In this document: one piece after another, positions 18,516 to 25,541 of the stretch
How the letters are laid out: every line of letters starts with the position of its first letter
How positions within the stretch are numbered: the first letter of the stretch is position 1
From: Actinomadura alba
GTDB taxonomy: Bacteria > Actinomycetota > Actinomycetes > Streptosporangiales > Streptosporangiaceae
Direction of reading: 5' to 3'
DNA: 64,000 bases
NCBI RefSeq assembly: GCF_014323705.1
Contig: NZ_JABVEC010000027.1
Coordinates: forward strand, 1-64,000
Program-made: the position numbers and the translations under genes
The notes under the pieces: model-generated
What the model saw: only the letters and a program-made list of their open reading frames with translations
What the model was told of the DNA's origin: nothing
Database searches by the model: none

Positions 18516-18887
18516 ATGGGTTCTATCAAGGCTCCATCCCCCGAGGCTCCGTCCCCCGGCGGCCCGTCCCCCGGCGGCCCGTCCCCCGAGGCCGCGCCCA
18601 ACACGCCCCCGTCTGTCCTCGCCATGCGCATCGGTGTGGTCGCCGCCGAGGCTGCCTTCGCGTCGTTCGCCCGCAACATCGACTTCGACGAGGTCGCCGA
18701 GGGCGGAGTCGACTTCGAGGGGTCGATCGACGCGGCCGACTGGCCGGTGTTCCGGCTGGTGCTCGACACGCTGGCGGCGGCCAAGGGCCCGGGCGACACC
18801 CGCACGCTCGACGAGCGGTGGGCAGACGCGCTCAACGACCTGGCCCGGATCTGCCTGGCCGCCAAGCGGGCGGGAACGGCCGCCTGA
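18516..18887 (+). pseudogene. DUF222-like fragment lacking its HNH domain
   Basis: Open frame of 123 aa. After a Pro/Ser/Gly repeat start (PSPGGPSPGG), residues about 40-115 resemble the end of the DUF222 domain of actinobacterial DUF222-HNH endonucleases, including the signature-like GDTRTLDERWADALNDLAR. Whole family members are over 300 aa with a C-terminal HNH nuclease; none is encoded downstream here. It is either a shortened gene or a remnant. It stands about 150 bp before the tRNA-Gly scar that begins the decayed island. Confidence 0.6.
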
Positions 18888-19037
18888 AAAGCGGCGGTTA
18901 GCCCCCGTCCGTTCTGGCCTTGCCCGTTGCGTGCCCGTTAGAGCGAGCAATCAGGGGCATGTACGGACACTCACGGCGATGTCATCGCGTCGGCGCAGGT
19001 CAGCCGCATGGCAGGTGAGCGACGAGCGCTGGGAGTG

Positions 19038-19084
19038 ACTTGCCAACCTAAGAGCGCGGGTCCGATTCCCGTCACCCGCTCCGG
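19038..19084 (+). pseudogene. 3' half of a tRNA-Gly(GCC) gene, probable att scar
   Basis: The sequence reads as the 3' part of an actinobacterial tRNA-Gly: anticodon loop CTTGCCAAC with GCC at 19043-19045, then the T arm GCGGGTCCGATTCCCGT and acceptor strand ACCCGCTCC. There is no D arm or 5' acceptor strand upstream, and the T loop has C where T55 is expected, so this is not a working tRNA. Integrating elements commonly use tRNA 3' ends as attachment sites; a lone 3' half is the usual footprint. Confidence 0.75.
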
Positions 19085-19345
19085 CAACACAGAGCCTCAG
19101 GCCAGGGACCAGATCCCCAGCGCTCATCTGGAGGCTCCGCCGCTTACCTGTGCGAAGCCGCGATCAGCTACAGCGAGATCGAGGTCAAATCGCCTTGCCC
19201 GCCGATCGACCGGATCCCCAGCCTGTCCGCCGCCAAGCAACGGATCCATCTGACTTTCGGAACCTCGTCGTCGGACGAACGCGTGTGCCGCACGCACCTC
19301 GACGGGGGTCACGTTTAAGGCGGGGTCGACCGTGGCCGGTGGCGT
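19085..19345. other. Island DNA without an intact gene
   Basis: No complete gene. The + frame ending at TAA 19317-19319 contains a plausible protein fragment (AAISYSEIEVKSPCPPIDR and about 30 more residues) with coding-like composition but no start, so it may be the tail of a lost gene. Nothing else is recognisable. Confidence 0.5.
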
Positions 19346-19483
19346 GTGGTCAGCCTCAACTGGCCGCACGCCACCATCGCCGTCGCGGCAGCGCACCGCC
19401 CCGACTCCCCGCACGAATTCCACCTGAGGTTCGAGTTGACCGGATACCCACAGGACGCACCTACCGTCAGCCTCTGGAACCCA
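19346..19483 (+). pseudogene. Possible E2-like (UBC-fold) gene fragment
   Basis: A stretch of about 46 residues beginning VVSLNWPHATIAV and containing EFHLRFELTGYPQDAPTVSL then WNP. The pattern Phe-x-Leu-x-Phe-x-Leu, Tyr-Pro, Pro-Thr and an aromatic-Asn-Pro matches the core beta-meander of ubiquitin-conjugating enzymes as seen in small bacterial E2-like proteins linked to ThiF (E1) and JAB genes. There is no start region, and the catalytic Cys part is gone: the frame runs at about 19483 into a regulator fragment on the other strand. Resemblance is from pattern only. Confidence 0.35.
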
Positions 19484-19856
19484 ATCGGTCGCGTAGCTCA
19501 TCCGCGGATGCGGGGGACAGCGTCTCGATCTTGGCGGCGACTCCGCTCACCTGAGCCATGAGCAACGGCACTCGCAAGTCGGCCGACAGCGCCGTGATGG
19601 CGCCTGCGGCGGTCCTCGAGGCTTCTTCCGCCTCACCGTGTTGCGCAAGGTGCCGGGCCCGGTCGAGGAGGATCAGCGGCCGGTCCATCGGGTCGTCGGC
19701 CGGGTAGGCGGCAAGCGCCCGATCTTGTGCCTCCCACGCTTCCGGGTCGCCGGCCATCGTCAGCACCTGCGAGGTGTACATGGCCATCTCCGCAGCGGGG
19801 TCGGTCCAGCGTTCTGTCTCCACGCCGGGCAGTGCGTGCCGTAGGCCTGCGTCCAT
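19467..19856 (-). pseudogene. C-terminal fragment of a TPR-containing regulator
   Basis: A 129-residue open frame resembling the TPR-like tail of actinobacterial XRE-type regulators, with helices such as DRPLILLDRARHLAQHGEAE and SGVAAKIETLSPASADELR. The frame upstream of 19856 loses continuity (homologous-looking sequence passes into another frame near 19860-19945), and no helix-turn-helix is found. Its 3' end abuts the E2-like fragment at about 19483, so two truncated genes have been joined tail to tail. Confidence 0.55.
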
Positions 19857-20028
19857 GCGCTGGCGTACCCCGTCGAGCTGGATGACAGGGTGCCGGGCAG
19901 CAGGGCGAGTCGGCGCTCCGCTCCCGAAGGTGTCCCCAGCCCCAAAGTAGCTGGGTAGTGATCACGATTGCGGTTCGTGGGGTCCCAAGGGGCCTGCCGC
20001 CACCTGGGCTTTTTGGGAGCGAGAGATG

Positions 20029-20049
20029 CTAGGGCCTGTCCGACGGATC
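20029..20049 (+). repeat. Left terminal inverted repeat
   Basis: CTAGGGCCTGTCCGACGGAT plus one base; pairs with 21158-21178 with 2 mismatches. The leading CTAG is the probable duplicated target. Confidence 0.8.
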
Positions 20050-20095
20050 ATGGTCGTACTACTCGGCGGCGTTGTCGGTGGTGCGGCATCCGGGG

Positions 20096-20503
20096 ATGCG
20101 AGCTTCAGGAACATTCAAAGTTGCCGACTTCACCCCGGCGCCGGTGCCCAGCCCCGCGATCGAGACAGCGTTGTCCGTCGGCGTCGCCACGATGGAGAAG
20201 CAGTACGAAGGCGAGGTCGTCGGGCGGTCCACCACATTGTTCACCTCGGCGTTCGACCAGCCCAGCGGGACGGGGACGTATGTCGCGATGGAGTCCTTCG
20301 AAGGAACACTCCATGGGCAGGCGGGCGCCTTCAACTTTGCGCACTCCGCGACGACCCTGGGCGAAGGGAGGGAGAGCGAGTTCTTCATCATCGTGCCGGC
20401 CAGTGGGACGGGCACGTTGGCTGGTATCACTGGAACTGGCGGCATCGCAGTCGACCCGGACGGCACCCACCGGATCTGGTTCGACTATGAGCTCGGCCGC
20501 TAG
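20096..20503 (+). CDS. DUF3224 domain protein
   Basis: Protein of 135 aa that appears complete. It has the DUF3224 pattern: MRASGTFKVADFTP, the central QYEGEVVGRSTTLFTSA, a Gly-rich YVAMESFEGTLHGQAGAF segment and an end reading ITGTGGIAVDPDGTHRIWFD. The fold is a small calycin-like beta barrel; function unknown. ATG 20096 is chosen over TTG 20072 because the conserved part begins there. It lies inside the IS ends and faces the transposase remnant, leaving only 9 bp between their stop codons. Confidence 0.8.
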   Translation: MRASGTFKVADFTPAPVPSPAIETALSVGVATMEKQYEGEVVGRSTTLFTSAFDQPSGTGTYVAMESFEGTLHGQAGAFNFAHSATTLGEGRESEFFIIVPASGTGTLAGITGTGGIAVDPDGTHRIWFDYELGR

Positions 20504-20512
20504 TTCGGCGCG

Positions 20513-21121
20513 TCACGAACGGAGCCAAAGCCGGATCGCGACGACAGTGACGGTGCCGTGGAAGACGTAGGCGCGCTTTATCGAGCCTCGTCGCCACGGC
20601 CCGGAAGTTCTTGATGGCGTTGATCGTCCGTTCAACTTCGTTCCTGCGCTTGTAGATCGTCTTGTCGAAGCCGACGGGCCGACCGCCCTTGCTCCCACGG
20701 GCTTGCCGGTTGGCCCGCTGGTTCTTCGGCTCGGGAATGGTGTGCCTGATCTGACGTCGTCGCAGGCCCGCAGCGCTCTCCTGCGAGCCCCGGCGGCGTG
20801 CTGGTGGGCCCGGCAGGAGGTTGAATCGACGCTCACCATCGACCAGTCGATCCGGCCTTCCGCGTCGGCGGCGGCCAGGACTGCGGCGAAGATCTTGTCC
20901 CACGTGCCGTCCGCCGACCAGCGTCGATGTCGCTCGTACACGGTCTTCCACGGACCGAAACGCGCAGGCAGATCCCGCCATGGCGCCCCGGTGCGCTGCC
21001 GGTACAGGATCCCGTTGATGATCCTGCGGCGGCCGGCCCAACGGCCGCCACGCATACCGGACTTCGGCAGGTGTGGCTTCAGCCGGACCCACTCCGCGTT
21101 CGACAGATCTCCCCGCCCCAT
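20513..21121 (-). pseudogene. Decayed IS5-family (IS427-like) transposase
   Basis: The N-terminal part is intact: start MGRGDLSNAEWVRLKPHLP, helix-turn-helix region, and the first DDE region ending SVDSTSCRAHQHAAGARR. The next recognisable stretch, in another frame, is RHTIPEPKNQRANRQ to ERTINAIKNFRAVATRLDK, so about 80 residues of the catalytic core appear deleted. A further frame change at the AAA run (20577-20579 on + as TTT) returns to KRAYVFHGTVTVVAIRLWLR. An extra base there explains the shift. The enzyme cannot be active. Confidence 0.85.
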
Positions 21122-21157
21122 GACATGCCAACGACCCGGCGCCCATGACGGTCACAA

Positions 21158-21178
21158 GATCCGTCGGAGAGGCTCTAG
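21158..21178 (-). repeat. Right terminal inverted repeat
   Basis: Reverse complement begins CTAGAGCCTCTCCGACGGAT; pairs with 20029-20049. It lies 36 bp upstream of the transposase start, where the 5' end of an IS is expected. Confidence 0.8.
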
Positions 21179-21320
21179 GGAGCCGAGCCCCTGGATGACC
21201 TGGTCAGGGGAGAGGGGGCACCGGCAGGTCCAAGCCGGCCTCGGTGCAGGACCAGACGATCAGCGCCGCACCCGCTGATCGGGTCTCGGCGAGGTGGGCG
21301 GCGAGTCGGCCACAAGCTCT

Positions 21321-21728
21321 TTAGTAGGGAAACACCACCCCTTTGTCGGTCCACGTGACCCCTTTGTTGCGGCACAGACAGAAGGGATGCCCGACCGGGT
21401 CGGTGTAGACCCGCCAGCCGTAGCCCTCGGGTCCGATGAAGTCCTTCTGCAGTGTCGCGCCAAGTTCGACGACGCGGCGCTGTTCGGGTTCGATCTCGTC
21501 CACTTCGAAGTCGAGGTGGAACTGCTTGGGGTGTTCGTCGTCGGGCCAGCGCGGGGCGCGGTAGCCGTCCACCCGCTGGAAGGCCAGCTCGATCTCGCCG
21601 AAGGCGATGCCGGCCCAGTTGTCCTTGTCGTGGCTGTTCTTGATGGGGCGGCCTGTCACCGCGGCGTAGAAGGCCGCCAGCTTCATCGGGTCCGGGCAGT
21701 CAATGATGAAATCTGTGAATTTTAGCAT
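21321..21728 (-). CDS. VOC family protein (glyoxalase-like)
   Basis: Protein of 135 aa, start MLKFTDFIIDCPDPMKLAAF. It has the two-module glyoxalase-like layout common in actinobacteria: a first module ending AFGEIELAFQRVDGY, a second starting HLDFEVDEIEPEQRRVVELG and ending GWRVYTDPVGHPFCLCRN. This subgroup has no assigned substrate. It lies 140 bp beyond the IS end, inside the accessory region; codon use is less GC-biased than the core genes, which fits transfer. Confidence 0.85.
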   Translation of the reverse strand: MLKFTDFIIDCPDPMKLAAFYAAVTGRPIKNSHDKDNWAGIAFGEIELAFQRVDGYRAPRWPDDEHPKQFHLDFEVDEIEPEQRRVVELGATLQKDFIGPEGYGWRVYTDPVGHPFCLCRNKGVTWTDKGVVFPY

Positions 21729-21878
21729 CAGGCGATCTTGCCACAGGGTAAGAGGTAGCCAATATTGCGCAGCGCAGCATCCAGTCGTCCGGTCCAAGGC
21801 GCCCGTCCCGCGCTCGGATTGACGACAGGATTTCCCGACAGGTAGAAGGGGCTCCGCCACTTCCTCGAGGAGCCTTCG

Positions 21879-22250
21879 GTGCGGATCCTCTACTCGCGCG
21901 TGTCCACCGCGACCCAGTCGCTGCTGCGGCAGCGGCACATCCTCACCGAGGCCGGCCTCCTGGTCCGGGTCGAGGGCGTCGCCGAAGGGTTCCGCCCGGC
22001 CGAGGGGGTGCTGCTGTTCGAGGACCCGGCGACCACCTCGAAGATCCCCGCGCTGGAGCGGCCCGCGTTCGCGAAGGTGGCTGCGGCCGCGCACCCGGGT
22101 GACGTGCTGACAGTGTCGAAGCTGTTCCGCCTGTGCCGTGACCTCGTCGACATCCACTCCGTGCGCGACTGGTGCACCGCGCGCGGCGTCGCCCTGCGCG
22201 TCCTGTCCGGGCCCCTGTCGAACTTCATCCGGGCAGAGTGCGGCGGCCGG
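21879..22250 (+). pseudogene. Serine recombinase (resolvase) catalytic domain, truncated
   Basis: GTG 21879 starts MRILYSRVSTATQSLLRQ, the resolvase N-terminal signature with catalytic Ser9. The domain continues through FEDPATTSKIPALERPAF, PGDVLTVSKLFRLCRDLVD and ends around ALRVLSGPLSNFI. Similarity stops near 22240. The open frame runs on to 22607, but that part looks like the complement of another gene and has no DNA-binding helix-turn-helix. The enzyme has thus lost its C-terminal domain. Confidence 0.8.
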
Positions 22251-22265
22251 TCCGCCCAAGGGATA

Positions 22266-22490
22266 CTTTCGCACGCGTGGCGCGGGCGGAAGTGGTTCGC
22301 CCAGCCACAGCTGTGTGAACGGCTCGTCCGCGGCCTCGGGTCCGTTGGTGCTCAGGTGCCAGCTGCATCCGCGGCAGTAACCCGTGTGCAGGGCCAGGCC
22401 GTCGCGTTGGCGCCGGGCGCACCGACCGAGCTGGCGCCCGGCGCTCCGCCAGCCCTGGCAGGCTCGGCACCGGTTGCGCGAATACGACAT
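22266..22490 (-). pseudogene. Cys-rich (zinc-ribbon-like) N-terminal gene fragment
   Basis: A start MSYSRNRCRACQGW is followed by a second Cys pair (GYCRGC) about 30 residues on, then PFTQLWLGEPLPPAPRVRK. Such Cys-rich starts occur in actinobacterial element-encoded recombinases or replication proteins. The frame loses sense where the resolvase fragment begins on the other strand, so this is probably the 5' end of a broken gene. Family uncertain. Confidence 0.35.
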
Positions 22491-22752
22491 CCACGTCCAG
22501 CAGTCCAGGCAGGCGCGCGGCGCCGGAGGCAGGAGAGCGTGGCGGTGCGAGACCTCTTAGGGGGTCCGGCACCGCCGCGCCCTCACGGGGTCGTACGGGC
22601 ACCTTAAGAACCTGGAGGCCACACGTGGCGCCCTTCGGCTGACGACAACGCTGACGATAACGACCCCAGCCGCTGACAGCTTTCCGCGCATGCCCACCGC
22701 CGTACGACCTCGGCTAGCGGACTGGCAGCAGGGCAGTTGTCACTTCTGAGGG
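22491..22752. other. Island-to-siderophore junction, no gene seen
   Basis: No supported gene or clear structural motif. The resolvase open frame runs through part of it without similarity. This is the boundary between decayed island DNA and the siderophore operon's 3' end. Confidence 0.5.
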
Positions 22753-23886
22753 TCACCCGGTCAGGTAGTGGAACGCCGGCTCGGGGTGCATCAGGAAGCC
22801 GTGGTGCGAGATGTTCCAGGCGTACGCGCCGGCCATCCCGAACGCCACGAGGTCGCCCTCGCGCAGGCGGCCGACCGGCACGGCGCGGGCGAACACGTCC
22901 TTCGGCGTGCACAGCTGCCCGACCAGTGTCGCCGTCCCGGGCGGGCCGCCGTCCGGCTCGGCCGCGCCCCAGCGCGGCAGGACGGCGAACGGCTGGTCGT
23001 GACCCTTGGCGGCGGGGGTGCGCAGATGGTGGGTACCGCCGCGCAGCACCGCGAACGCCGCATCCCGGGTGTGCTTCACCTCCAGCACGTCGGTGACGTA
23101 CCAGCCGTGATAGGCGGCGACCGCCCGGCCCGGCTCCACGCGCAGCGCCCGGCCGTCCGCCGCCAGCCGGGCCAACCCGGCCCCGTACGCCGCCCAGTCG
23201 AAGCGCTCGCCGGGAGCGCGGTAGTCGACCGCCATCCCGCCGCCCAGGTTCACCTCGGCGGCGTCCATGCGATCGGCCCAGCGCACGATCCGGCCGGCCA
23301 GTTCCAGCATGACCGGCGCGGCCAGCCCGGACGCCAGGTGCGCGTGCACGCCGTACGGCCTGACCCACGGCATCCGGGGCAGTAGCTCCAGGCACCGGGC
23401 GATGGCGGCGTCGTCCATGCCGAACGGGCCGTCCATCGTGAGCGCCGCCCCGGCCACCGTGACGTCGAGATTGGCGCGCAGCAGCACGCCGGGTTCGTGC
23501 CCCAGCCGCCGGGCGATCGCGGCCAGCCGCTCCAGCTCCCGCGGGCTCTCGACGTGGATGCGGTGGACGCCGGTGCGCAGGGCGAGCTCGAGCTCCTCGT
23601 CGGTCTTGCCGGGGCCGCCGAAGGCCAGCCGCGCGCCGGGCAGCGCGCGCGCCACGTGGGCCAGCTCGCCACCGGACGACACCTCGATCCCGTCGACGTA
23701 TGGCTCGAGGGCCGCGAGGATCGGCGGGTCCGGGTTGGCCTTGGCCGCGTAGAAGATCTCCACGTTGGGCAGCGCGGTACGGATCGCGGCGGCGTGTTCG
23801 CCCAGCCCGGCGAGGTCGTACACGTACGCGGGGAACCGTTCCAGTTCCAGCGCGCAGGCGCGCACCCGGGGCGGCGGTTCCAGCAT
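22753..23886 (-). CDS. PLP-dependent fold-III decarboxylase (siderophore-type)
   Basis: Enzyme of 377 aa of the alanine racemase/diaminopimelate-ornithine decarboxylase fold. The PLP lysine is Lys49 in FYAAKANPDPP; the phosphate-binding Gly-rich loop is EVNLGGGMAVDY; EPGRAVAAYHGWY and CTPKDVFAR give the C-terminal substrate motifs. The same family appears as SbnH in staphyloferrin B synthesis, decarboxylating an amino-acid part of a siderophore intermediate. It is the last gene of the operon; its ATG shares one base with the preceding stop (TGATG), so it is translationally coupled. Whether it decarboxylates a free or citrate-bound amino acid is not known. Confidence 0.88.
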   Translation of the reverse strand: MLEPPPRVRACALELERFPAYVYDLAGLGEHAAAIRTALPNVEIFYAAKANPDPPILAALEPYVDGIEVSSGGELAHVARALPGARLAFGGPGKTDEELELALRTGVHRIHVESPRELERLAAIARRLGHEPGVLLRANLDVTVAGAALTMDGPFGMDDAAIARCLELLPRMPWVRPYGVHAHLASGLAAPVMLELAGRIVRWADRMDAAEVNLGGGMAVDYRAPGERFDWAAYGAGLARLAADGRALRVEPGRAVAAYHGWYVTDVLEVKHTRDAAFAVLRGGTHHLRTPAAKGHDQPFAVLPRWGAAEPDGGPPGTATLVGQLCTPKDVFARAVPVGRLREGDLVAFGMAGAYAWNISHHGFLMHPEPAFHYLTG

Positions 23887-25541
23887 CACCGCGCTCCGAA
23901 CGGGCTCGGCACCGCGACGTAGCCGGCGTGGCGGTCGGCGGCGCGCTCCCATCGGTTCCGCAGGTTCGCCTTGCCTGGCAGCGGGACCCCGGCCAGCAAC
24001 GCGCGCAGCCGCGCGGCCCCTTCGGGCCGGATGCTCTGCGCGTGCTCGCTCGCGTAGCGCTCGACGCGGCGGTGGGCCAGCCGCCACAGTTCGGGCTCGG
24101 CACCGGGATGCACGTCGGCGATCGTCGCCGCCAGCTCGGCCAGATGATTGACGAACAGGCAGTAGACCACCCGGTTCCAGCCCTGCCCGGCCTCGTAGGT
24201 CAGCGATTCGCGTACGCGCGGAGGCAGGTCGGACAGCTCCCACCGCCCGTCGTGCCCGGCCACCAGCTTGGTGCCCTCGAGATCCCGGAAGATCGCCTGG
24301 ACGGGCCGGTCGGTGGCGTCGACCGCGACGAGCACGTTCTGCAGATGAGGTTCGAGCACGACGCCGTACGCCAGAAAGGCGTGCAGTACCGGTGGCACGA
24401 CCAGCCGCACGTAGGCGTCCCACCAGGCCAGCGCGTCCTCGATCGGGGTGCCCGCGAGCAGCCGGGTGAGGGAGGCCGGGCTGCAACCGTACGGATCGGC
24501 GAGGGCGGCGGCGAGCAGAGGGGAGCCCGCGTGGCTCCGTACCCCGGAGCGGACGATGACGCCGAGGCCCTCGTGCAGCCGACGGTCGGCGAGCGTGACG
24601 GTGCGGTAGGCCGGCTCGGCGAGCAGCGCGCATCCGTCGAAGGCCCCGGCCAGTTCGGCGAACACCGGCCGCAGCATCCGGCTGAGCGCGACGGCGCCGG
24701 TCAGCTCGTACCACGCGTTCTTGCGGACGCAGTTCGTGATGCGCACGTCGAGGCTGAACTTGCAGAACAGATCGGCGGCCGGCAGGTAGGCGGTGCGCAC
24801 CGACGAGGTCGGGACGGCCTCGGGACCCGTGGCGCCGAGGTCGAGCACGCCTCCGCCGGCGAGCGCCGCCCGCAGGACGGGCCGCTCGGCCAGCAGGGAG
24901 AACTGCCATGGGTGCACCGGCAGGGTCCGGTATCCGGGCGGCGCGGGCGGCCCGAGCAGCTCCAGCGGCGCCGGATCGCCCTCCTCGGCGACCAGGTCGG
25001 CGCGCACCGCGAGCCACCGGAGCCGGAAGCGGGCGCGGGCCTCGGGTGCGTACGGAAGCCACTCGGCGGGGGTGCCCTGCCGGGCCTTCGGTGCCGGATG
25101 GAAGCGGTGGCCGGCCACGAGCGCCTGCTCGGACTCGATGAACCGATCCACCTCGGATTCCCGCACGGGTCCGCGCGCCTCGATGAGCGCCGCCATCGCG
25201 GTGTGGCCGGCGATGACCTGCTCGGTGAACTCGGGGTTGGCCCGCCCGGTCGCGAGCTCGAGTTCCCCGGCGGTCAGATCGGCCAGCCGCCGCCAGCCGA
25301 CCGCGAGCCACTCGGCGCCGCGCTGTTCCTCGATCGGCGCCGCGAGCGGATAGGAGGGACCGTACGGCGCCCTGCGCAGCCGGGCCCGGAGCACGACGCC
25401 CACCCGTGGCAGCCGCAGGACCAGATGCCGGCCGGTCCGGCGCGCCTGGTGCTCGGGCACGCACACCTCGCGCACCAGGCAGTTGAGCAGCGCGATGCCC
25501 GTGGCGTCGTCGGCGTTGAGAACAGGGCGGGTCAGGAGCAC
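23886..25541 (-). CDS. NRPS-independent siderophore synthetase (IucA/IucC), second copy
   Basis: ATP-dependent ligase of 551 aa that joins carboxylates such as citrate to amines or alcohols. IucA/IucC motifs visible: LPVHPWQFSLL, PTSSVRTAYLP, KFSLDVRITNCVRKN, LEPHLQNVLV and the FhuF-like ending. The LEPHLQN and Lys/Arg motifs hold ATP in known structures. It starts 10 nt inside the end of the other synthetase gene. Substrate class (type A, B or C) cannot be assigned by eye. Confidence 0.92.
   Translation of the reverse strand: MLLTRPVLNADDATGIALLNCLVREVCVPEHQARRTGRHLVLRLPRVGVVLRARLRRAPYGPSYPLAAPIEEQRGAEWLAVGWRRLADLTAGELELATGRANPEFTEQVIAGHTAMAALIEARGPVRESEVDRFIESEQALVAGHRFHPAPKARQGTPAEWLPYAPEARARFRLRWLAVRADLVAEEGDPAPLELLGPPAPPGYRTLPVHPWQFSLLAERPVLRAALAGGGVLDLGATGPEAVPTSSVRTAYLPAADLFCKFSLDVRITNCVRKNAWYELTGAVALSRMLRPVFAELAGAFDGCALLAEPAYRTVTLADRRLHEGLGVIVRSGVRSHAGSPLLAAALADPYGCSPASLTRLLAGTPIEDALAWWDAYVRLVVPPVLHAFLAYGVVLEPHLQNVLVAVDATDRPVQAIFRDLEGTKLVAGHDGRWELSDLPPRVRESLTYEAGQGWNRVVYCLFVNHLAELAATIADVHPGAEPELWRLAHRRVERYASEHAQSIRPEGAARLRALLAGVPLPGKANLRNRWERAADRHAGYVAVPSPFGAR

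Larger units (their letters stand above)
20029..21178. mobile_element. IS5-like element ends enclosing a cargo gene, CTAG flanks
   Basis: Two 21-bp inverted ends, at 20029-20049 and 21158-21178, differ at 2 positions; each begins with CTAG, the usual target of several IS5-family members. Between them lie a DUF3224 gene on the + strand and a decayed IS5-family transposase on the - strand. The total of 1150 bp is similar to an ordinary IS, but half is cargo. The transposase is broken, so movement would need help from another copy. Confidence 0.75.

Noticed and set aside
19085..22752. Active integrative element with integrase
   Set aside because: No intact integrase or replication gene; all recombination genes seen are truncated.
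22604..24103. 499-codon frame overlapping the decarboxylase and IucA/IucC genes
   Set aside because: Different frame on the same strand as two clearly recognisable enzymes; its product is Arg/Pro-rich without motifs.
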